From positions 1 to 11,601 of the forward strand of contig JBDKIV010000172.1 in NCBI GenBank assembly GCA_039796935.1: a stretch of DNA of 11,601 nucleotides, written 5' to 3'. The translations under genes and the position numbers were made by a program. Position 1 is the first letter of the stretch; every line of letters begins with the position of its first letter. The stretch is from VFMC01 sp039796935. Lineage in GTDB: Bacteria; Actinomycetota; Acidimicrobiia; Acidimicrobiales; Ilumatobacteraceae. Positions 6,837 to 11,601 of the stretch are shown here, piece by piece. The notes under the pieces were generated by a model. That model saw only the letters and a list, made by a program, of their open reading frames with translations, was not told the DNA's origin and ran no database searches.

Positions 6837-7502
6837 CTACGAGCTGCGTCGCAGCGAGCGATAGAGCCTGCGTGGTGCAGCGCTCCAGCGCATCACGCGC
6901 GTGTCCTGGATCTGGGCCAGTTCGCTGCGCAGTTCCTCGACCTCGGCGGCGATCGCGACGACCTCGTCGTCGGAGAGTTCGGGTCGCTGACGCGAGGTCA
7001 TCAAGGCCTCGGGATCGGCGGGTCGGAGCGGCACCGCCGGATGGCGCTCGGCTCGGAACTCATCGAGTGTCATCGACGGCATCAGGCCGAGCACCGGGTG
7101 CTGGGGGCTCAACGCGCTCAGTGCGCTGTTGAGTTCGCGACGCAGGACCGTGATCTCTCGCATTGCGTCGACCAGTCGTTCGTCGACGATGCGGTGGCGA
7201 TTCGCTGCATGCTCGACGAGGTGTGCGAGCACCTGGTCGTGACTCGAGTGGATCACGGTGCTGCTGGGCGATCCGTTCAGCGCCTCGACCAGTGCGCGGT
7301 GGTCACCCCGCTCGCCGACGATGATCCAGGCCTGGCCCGGTCGGCCGGAGGTCACGAGATCCAACAGGTCGTCCGGCGTCACCGCGCCGGGGTCGAACGT
7401 CGCAACGCCCTCGGGCCACGGGCCGTCGGCACCGACCACGATCGCCCACGAACCAGACACACTCGTGACGTCGTTGGATGCAGACAGAGTTCGGTCGCTC
7501 AT
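6837..7502 (-). CDS. Coiled-coil protein of unknown function, coupled to a glycosyltransferase
   Basis: I do not recognise the family of this 221-residue protein. Residues 17-95 look like a small alpha/beta domain (SWAIVVGADGPWP, then QAWIIVGERGDHRALVEAL). They are followed by two helical, heptad-like stretches (about 100-130 and 178-202) and a basic end, TRVMRWSAAPRRLYRSLRR. Ends of this style, EL-rich coiled coil then a Trp/Arg-rich tail, are often seen at the C-termini of glycan-assembly enzymes and may hold the protein at the membrane or near partner enzymes. No signal peptide or membrane helix is seen. The ATG overlaps the stop of the GT2/GT4 gene by 4 bp (ATGA) with a weak AGGGAG sequence 5 nt upstream, so it is translated with that enzyme. 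A scaffold or chain-length role is only a guess. Confidence 0.75.
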   Translation of the reverse strand: MSDRTLSASNDVTSVSGSWAIVVGADGPWPEGVATFDPGAVTPDDLLDLVTSGRPGQAWIIVGERGDHRALVEALNGSPSSTVIHSSHDQVLAHLVEHAANRHRIVDERLVDAMREITVLRRELNSALSALSPQHPVLGLMPSMTLDEFRAERHPAVPLRPADPEALMTSRQRPELSDDEVVAIAAEVEELRSELAQIQDTRVMRWSAAPRRLYRSLRRSS

Positions 7503-9955
7503 GCCGACTCCCTTCGGGGAAAGTTTCGGGCGACATCGGTGGCGATGCCGCTCCACGAGATCGATGTGCTGAAGTCGAGGCCACGTCGACGGATGTCGGC
7601 GAAGTCGACAGGCATGCGGGCGAAGTGCTCGATCGTCGTCACGAATCGTTCGATGACGTGATCGTCGCCCGATGCATCGGCCACGACCACGCATTCCCTG
7701 CCATCGCTCACGTACTCGGGGATTCCGCCCACGTCCGTGGTGATCACCAGCAGACCGAACGCCATCGCGTCCATCATCACCAGCGGCAGGCCCTCCCACC
7801 GGCTGGGCAGGACCAGGATGTCGGCCCAGCCGAAGTGGGCGCGCATCGCCTCGACGTCGTAGGAGGGCGGCACCACGGTGACGTCGGTGAACGTCGTCGG
7901 GTCGGACTGCTCGAGTACGGCTTTGCCGACCAGTCGCGCCTCGAACGCAACGCTGTCAGTTCGGAGTCGCTCGAAGATCGCTGTCAGCCGGTCCATCCCC
8001 TTCTGACGGTCGAAGCGGCCGGCGTAGAGAATGTGCACGGGACGGTCGGGAAGTCCGAGACCGACGATGTCGATCGCCGCATCGTCACTCGGTCGATACA
8101 CGGCCGCGTTGGGCACGACATGCACCTTGGCCGGGTCGACCCCGAATGACTGGATGAGCGACGCCGAGAGTTGTGAGGGGACGTAGTACCCGTCGATCTG
8201 TCGATGGAATTGGCGGGCGAGCGGGAACAGGTAGCCGACCGACGCGCCGTCGGGCGCCAGGTCGACGTTCTGGATGAACACGAACACGGCGGGTCCGCTC
8301 CGCTTGCGTACCAGCGGGAGCAGGCCGAACAGCTTCGAACTGTTGGCGACCAACAGGACATCCATCTGCTCGGCGAACGCCTGCACCGAGCGCTCGTTGT
8401 GCGACGTCGACGCCACCGGGTTGATGGACGAAAAGACACTCCGGTAGCGGTCCGCCATCTCGTTCACGCCGGTCTCGCTGGTGAGCAGGTGCACCGCCGT
8501 GTCGGGCTCTGCAGCGTAGGCCTTGGCCATCTCGAGCATGATGAGATCCATGCCCCCGAGGCCGACCCATGGCGTGACGATCCCTATGTTGCGTACTCCT
8601 GGCCTCCTGGCGCGGACCTCGAGCCACCCCGGCTTGGTGACGGCCTCGTGGATCACGTACTCGCGATCCGACGGGTAGATGTGGTCGTCCGGACCGCAGT
8701 TGAACGGTCGGACCTCGGGTTGCATCAGACGCTCGAGCGCGTGCAGCACGACGGCTCGGTGGGCCAGTGGCGTCGTGTTCGGCACGGCGGACACGACCGG
8801 GCCGTAGTGGAACTGGCCCGGCGCAGCGCGCGAACCCTCGATGAAGCCGAGCAGTTCGTCCGGGTCCGAACCTGCGCGGGTTGCATCGAAGGCGATTCCT
8901 GCCGGCCCGCGAACCGCCGGGCGATGGTCGAGCCCGAACTCGGCTGCTCGGGCCACGTGCCACCCCAGTACGACCGAGCTCTGGTGAGCGGCCGCAGACT
9001 GCAGGGCAGCGAGCACCTGGTGCAGCATCCGGTCGTCGTCGACGGCATCGAGCCATGCGCTGCGGGCTGCGAGCACCAGCGGCGGGAGGTGGTCGAGATC
9101 GGGGAATCCGCTCTGCAGGTCGTGGAGAACGTGCGGCCGGTCGGGGGACGACAGGCAGCGAAGCGTCGCCCGATCGAGGTCGACCAGTGCGAAGCGGGGT
9201 AACTCGGCGTGCTCTCGGGCGAGAAGGTGCTCTCGGCCGAAGAGCCGAGGGTGGCGACGTCGAACATCGGCTTCGACGGACGCGAGATCCTCGTTGGTCT
9301 CGCTCAGCATCGAACTTCCGTGCTTGCGATAGTGGAAGCCGAAGTGGCCGGCGTGGCGACCGACGAACCCGCGCTCGACGGCGCTGAGGTACAGGTCCCA
9401 ATCCTCGAGGCCGCGACGGAGTGACTCGTCGTAGCGAACGCCGGCATCGAAGACGCTGCGGTGGATGAAACTCGTCGAGAAGCAGAAGTTGCCGTTCAGC
9501 AGCCGCGACACCGTGAAACGGCGAGGAACTCGCGACATGACCTCGAACGTGCCGAACAACGTGGCGTCCCCGTAGAGCCAACCGAGCCGTTCGTCGGTAC
9601 CACAGCTCGTCGCTGCCTCGGCCCAACGCGATTCGAGCTCGGCGACCGCGCGCGACTCGAGGACGTCGTCCGAATCGAGCGGGAGGATGAACTCGACGTC
9701 GGGGAGATGTCGGAGGACCCAGTCGACCCCGGTGTTCCTCGCTGCCGAGAGACCCCCGTTGACCGGCCGTCTGAGGAGCACGAGTCGCTCTCGGTATGGC
9801 GCGCAGATCTCGCCGAGTTCTCGCTGCGTCGCTGCAGCCGATGCATCGTCGACCACCACGACGAATGCTCCGGTGTGCCACGCGCTCGCCACGGCCTCGA
9901 GCGCGAAGCCGGGCTGCTCGAAGTGGGCGATGATGATGGCTGTCGTTGGGTTCAT
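7499..9955 (-). CDS. Two-domain glycosyltransferase, GT2 (N) fused to GT4 (C)
   Basis: An 818-residue protein. The N-terminal GT2 domain (about 1-250) shows AIIIAHFEQP, VVVVDDAS (32-39), NGGLSAARNTG (66-76), the metal site LDSDD (93-97), GLEDWDLYL (182-190) and YRKHGSSM (209-216). A region of about 160 residues (290-450) is unassigned. The C-terminal GT4 (GT-B fold) domain starts at NIGIVTPW (456-463) and carries LYAGRFDRQKG (643-653) and PSRWEGLPLVMMDAM (717-731). The usual EX7E pair of GT4 is E721 and D729 here, an E-to-D change. Two active sites on one chain suggest the addition of two successive sugars to the growing glycan. The ATG at 9955 is preferred over the one at 9982 because MNPTTAIIIAH fits the family start. 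It lies in the right minus-strand block after wzm/wzt and is coupled to the coiled-coil gene. Confidence 0.93.
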   Translation of the reverse strand: MNPTTAIIIAHFEQPGFALEAVASAWHTGAFVVVVDDASAAATQRELGEICAPYRERLVLLRRPVNGGLSAARNTGVDWVLRHLPDVEFILPLDSDDVLESRAVAELESRWAEAATSCGTDERLGWLYGDATLFGTFEVMSRVPRRFTVSRLLNGNFCFSTSFIHRSVFDAGVRYDESLRRGLEDWDLYLSAVERGFVGRHAGHFGFHYRKHGSSMLSETNEDLASVEADVRRRHPRLFGREHLLAREHAELPRFALVDLDRATLRCLSSPDRPHVLHDLQSGFPDLDHLPPLVLAARSAWLDAVDDDRMLHQVLAALQSAAAHQSSVVLGWHVARAAEFGLDHRPAVRGPAGIAFDATRAGSDPDELLGFIEGSRAAPGQFHYGPVVSAVPNTTPLAHRAVVLHALERLMQPEVRPFNCGPDDHIYPSDREYVIHEAVTKPGWLEVRARRPGVRNIGIVTPWVGLGGMDLIMLEMAKAYAAEPDTAVHLLTSETGVNEMADRYRSVFSSINPVASTSHNERSVQAFAEQMDVLLVANSSKLFGLLPLVRKRSGPAVFVFIQNVDLAPDGASVGYLFPLARQFHRQIDGYYVPSQLSASLIQSFGVDPAKVHVVPNAAVYRPSDDAAIDIVGLGLPDRPVHILYAGRFDRQKGMDRLTAIFERLRTDSVAFEARLVGKAVLEQSDPTTFTDVTVVPPSYDVEAMRAHFGWADILVLPSRWEGLPLVMMDAMAFGLLVITTDVGGIPEYVSDGRECVVVADASGDDHVIERFVTTIEHFARMPVDFADIRRRGLDFSTSISWSGIATDVARNFPRRESA

Positions 9956-9997
9956 CGACGTCGTCCGAGCGGTGCAGAGCACATGGGGCTGCGGACG

Positions 9998-10029
9998 ACA
10001 CTACCAGCAAGGCTGAGAGTGATTGTCAC
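9998..10029 (-). promoter_or_regulatory. Possible promoter before the GT2/GT4 gene
   Basis: In the 78-bp gap (9956-10033), the minus strand holds GTGACA (10029-10024, 5 of 6 to TTGACA) and TAGTGT (10003-9998, a TANNNT -10 box), separated by 20 bp, which is longer than ideal. Transcription would start about 35 nt before the ATG at 9955. The gap has no convincing terminator, so read-through from wzt is also possible. Confidence 0.3.
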
Positions 10030-10033
10030 CATG

Positions 10034-11233
10034 TCAGTGGAGTGACCACTCTGGTCGAAGCGTCACCAGCGCACCGCCCGTCTCGTACGGCGTTCCGCTC
10101 ATCACATCGAACCGAAGGGCGAGATGCAGGTTGTCGTAGACGTGCGACCGGTTGAAATCGGTGATCGACGTGTGCAGGTCGTAGGTGCCCGGCAGCAGCG
10201 GCAACGACCGCATCGACACCTCGAGCTGGCCGTCACCGTTGAGTGACTCGGGTACCAGGCCGACGTCGCGGGTACATGGCGCGGTCACGGTCGCTCCGCC
10301 GAGACCCTCGATGCTGACGCCGAAGATCGGCGCACGCACCGGCCGCTCGGCGCGGTACTGCAGCACCAGGCGGACGTCGTCGCCGGTCCGGAACCGCTTG
10401 ACCGGCTCGACCCCGCCATTGACGAACATCTGGACCGACGTCACCTGCACCTCGCCCGAACCGCGGCGGATGCTTCCGTCACTCGAGCGTTGATTCGCAC
10501 CCATCATCATCTCGGTGTACGCATCGACGAGCTCCGCCGGGTCGCCCTCGCCGGTGATCTTGCCCTTCGTCAACCAGATGGCGCGGTCGCACATGTTGCG
10601 AACACTGGTCATGTCGTGTGTGACGAGCACGATGGTCCGACCATCGTTACGGAACTCGACGAACTTCTCGAGGCACCGTTGCTGGAACGTCACGTCGCCG
10701 ACGGCGAGGATCTCGTCGACGATGAGCAGCCGCGGGTCGACGTTGATGGCCACGGCGAAGGCCAGCCGGACGTACATGCCCGACGAGTAGGTCTTCACCG
10801 GGGCGTCGATGAACGAATGCAGACCGCTGAAGTCGACGATCTCGTCGAAGCGAGCCGCGATGTCGCGACGAGACATGCCGAGGATCGCGGCGTTGAGGAA
10901 CACGTTGTCGCGGCCCGAGAGTTCCGGGTGGAACCCCGCGCCGAGCTCGAGGAGCGCCGACATTCGACGGTGCACTCGCACCGAGCCGGCATTGGGCTGG
11001 AGGATCCCCGCCATGCACTTGAGCAGCGTGGACTTGCCCGAGCCGTTCTGGCCGATCACTCCGAACACTTCGCCCTCGGCGACCGAGAACGTCACATCGT
11101 CGACGGCGGTGAAGTCCTCGTGCCGGTTGCGACCCTTTCCGGCGATGAGGGCCTTCAGCGAGTTGACCTTCTCGTGATGCAGCCGGAAGGTCTTCGTGAG
11201 GTGCTCGACCTCGAGAACTGCGGTGGTACTCAC
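10034..11233 (-). CDS. wzt: Polysaccharide ABC transporter ATPase with Wzt-type C-terminal domain
   Basis: A 399-residue ATPase that powers export of a lipid-linked polysaccharide. The nucleotide-binding domain has Walker A GQNGSGKST (61-69), a Q-loop region reading LLELGAGFHPELSGRDN (94-110) as in Wzt/TagH proteins, a signature YSSGM (149-153, a variant of LSGGQ typical of this subfamily), Walker B LLIVDE (169-174), and the H-loop His at 206. After a linker rich in Ser/Arg, residues about 261-399 form a beta-rich domain like the C-terminal domain of Wzt, which in O-antigen exporters recognises the modified end of the chain. The GTG start overlaps the permease stop by 4 bp (GTGA) and has a GGAGG 4 nt upstream; the longer in-frame ATG at 11275 would overlap the permease. 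The symbol reflects family similarity, not a named orthologue. Confidence 0.93.
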   Translation of the reverse strand: MSTTAVLEVEHLTKTFRLHHEKVNSLKALIAGKGRNRHEDFTAVDDVTFSVAEGEVFGVIGQNGSGKSTLLKCMAGILQPNAGSVRVHRRMSALLELGAGFHPELSGRDNVFLNAAILGMSRRDIAARFDEIVDFSGLHSFIDAPVKTYSSGMYVRLAFAVAINVDPRLLIVDEILAVGDVTFQQRCLEKFVEFRNDGRTIVLVTHDMTSVRNMCDRAIWLTKGKITGEGDPAELVDAYTEMMMGANQRSSDGSIRRGSGEVQVTSVQMFVNGGVEPVKRFRTGDDVRLVLQYRAERPVRAPIFGVSIEGLGGATVTAPCTRDVGLVPESLNGDGQLEVSMRSLPLLPGTYDLHTSITDFNRSHVYDNLHLALRFDVMSGTPYETGGALVTLRPEWSLH

Positions 11234-11601
11234 ATCTCCTCCGCGAACCGTGGTGAGAGGGTGCTGAAGATCCACGACCCGAGCGCGAACGAGGCCACGG
11301 CGATGAGCGCCAACTGGCCGAATCGCTCGAGCGACGGCATCCGCAGGTCGTAGACGACCTGGTGAATCGCGGTGATGAAGCTACCCGTCGGCCCGTAGGT
11401 GGCCAGGTTCTTCACGATCGGTTGCTCGACGTTGGCGGGGCTGTAGATGATCGGCGTGGAGTAGAAGAGGATCTGCGACAAGATTCCCCAGAGGTAGTTG
11501 ACGTCGTGGTAGAAGACGTTGGCGGCAGACAGCATCAGCGCGACGCCGGTGGTGAACAGGGTGAGCAGCCCGAGGATCACGAGCAACACCGGGATCCACG
11601 G
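11230..11601 (-). CDS. wzm: Polysaccharide ABC-2 transporter permease, C-terminal part only
   Basis: The last 123 residues of an integral membrane permease whose 5' end lies beyond the right edge. Hydrophobic segments occur at the beginning (LLVILGLLTLFTTGVALML), around ILSQILFYSTPIIY, and near the C-terminus (LALIAVASFALGSWIF). The stretch SAANVFYHDVNYLWGILSQI matches the conserved place in Wzm/TagG-type permeases where LS-A-N-V-F-RD-Y is common. The charged end SPRFAEEM is cytoplasmic and typical of the family. It forms the membrane channel for the ATPase encoded right after it, with the stop and the next GTG sharing 4 bp. The partial sequence limits more precise assignment. Confidence 0.9.
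   Translation of the reverse strand, partial: PWIPVLLVILGLLTLFTTGVALMLSAANVFYHDVNYLWGILSQILFYSTPIIYSPANVEQPIVKNLATYGPTGSFITAIHQVVYDLRMPSLERFGQLALIAVASFALGSWIFSTLSPRFAEEM
11238..11242 (-). promoter_or_regulatory. Shine-Dalgarno GGAGG for wzt
   Basis: GGAGG lies 4 nt before the GTG at 11233, within the end of the permease gene. It is the clearest ribosome-binding site in the window and supports the internal GTG over the ATG at 11275. Confidence 0.7.

Noticed and set aside
8085..10010. Minus-strand open frame of about 640 codons overlapping the GT2/GT4 gene
   Set aside because: Extremely Arg-rich with no recognisable domain; the neighbouring frame encodes GT2 and GT4 motifs throughout.
10019..10029. 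Palindrome GTGATTGTCAC in the 78-bp gap as an operator
   Set aside because: Half-sites of 4 bp occur easily by chance and no second copy is seen, although it overlaps the possible -35 box.
10036..10050. Inverted repeat AGTGG-5-CCACT at the end of wzt as a terminator
   Set aside because: The stem has only 5 bp, overlaps the last codons and lacks a T-run, so it is too weak to call.
10490..11353. Plus-strand open frame of about 287 codons opposite wzt and the permease
   Set aside because: It is antisense to clear Walker A/B coding sequence, and its composition (His/Asp/Glu/Arg-rich) is that of a shadow.
1..11601. CRISPR arrays, tRNA or rRNA genes, transposases, phage genes
   Set aside because: I saw no regularly spaced repeats, no recognisable RNA gene structure and no such protein motifs; the window is nearly all protein-coding.

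Overview
This is a GC-rich window with only short gaps between genes. It carries part of a cell-surface polysaccharide (glycan) biosynthesis and export locus. The GC-rich codon use, the GTG starts, and TANNNT -10 boxes lying 7-8 nt before several start codons (a leaderless layout) suggest an actinobacterium, possibly of the Acidimicrobiia type. The lineage is an inference; the window contains no rRNA or other marker gene.

Layout. Right block, minus strand (11601 to 6837): the end of an ABC-2 polysaccharide permease (wzm-like), then its ATPase with a C-terminal Wzt-type glycan-binding domain (wzt-like). A 78-bp gap holding a possible promoter follows, then an 818-residue double-headed glycosyltransferase (GT2 plus GT4), and a 221-residue coiled-coil protein of unknown function. 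Middle block, plus strand (5115 to 6831): two GT2 glycosyltransferases separated by 34 bp, running convergently into the right block with only 5 bp between stop codons. Left block, minus strand (5056 to 1): a DUF2304 membrane protein, a DPM1-like GT2, a DUF2142 polytopic membrane protein and UDP-glucose 6-dehydrogenase (ugd). Each gene in this block overlaps the next by 4 to 11 bp. The left and middle blocks diverge from a 58-bp region holding two leaderless-type promoters.

The main discovery is in ugd. The dehydrogenase reading frame is interrupted by a 452-residue in-frame insertion at 360-1715 with all the hallmarks of an intein. It has Cys1, a TADH block B, two LAGLIDADG-type endonuclease blocks, and a C-terminal His-Asn followed by a Cys+1. 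It sits exactly before the catalytic cysteine of the enzyme, so the Cys+1 needed for splicing is also the catalytic nucleophile of the mature dehydrogenase. I translated the whole insertion codon by codon and found no stop or frameshift.

How the genes could work together: Ugd makes UDP-glucuronate. The GT2 enzymes and the GT2/GT4 fusion would build or decorate a lipid-linked glycan. The GT2/DUF2304/DUF2142 trio resembles modules that make a polyprenyl-phosphate sugar and transfer it outside the membrane. Wzm/Wzt would export the finished, lipid-linked chain. The specific sugars and the final polymer cannot be read from the sequence.
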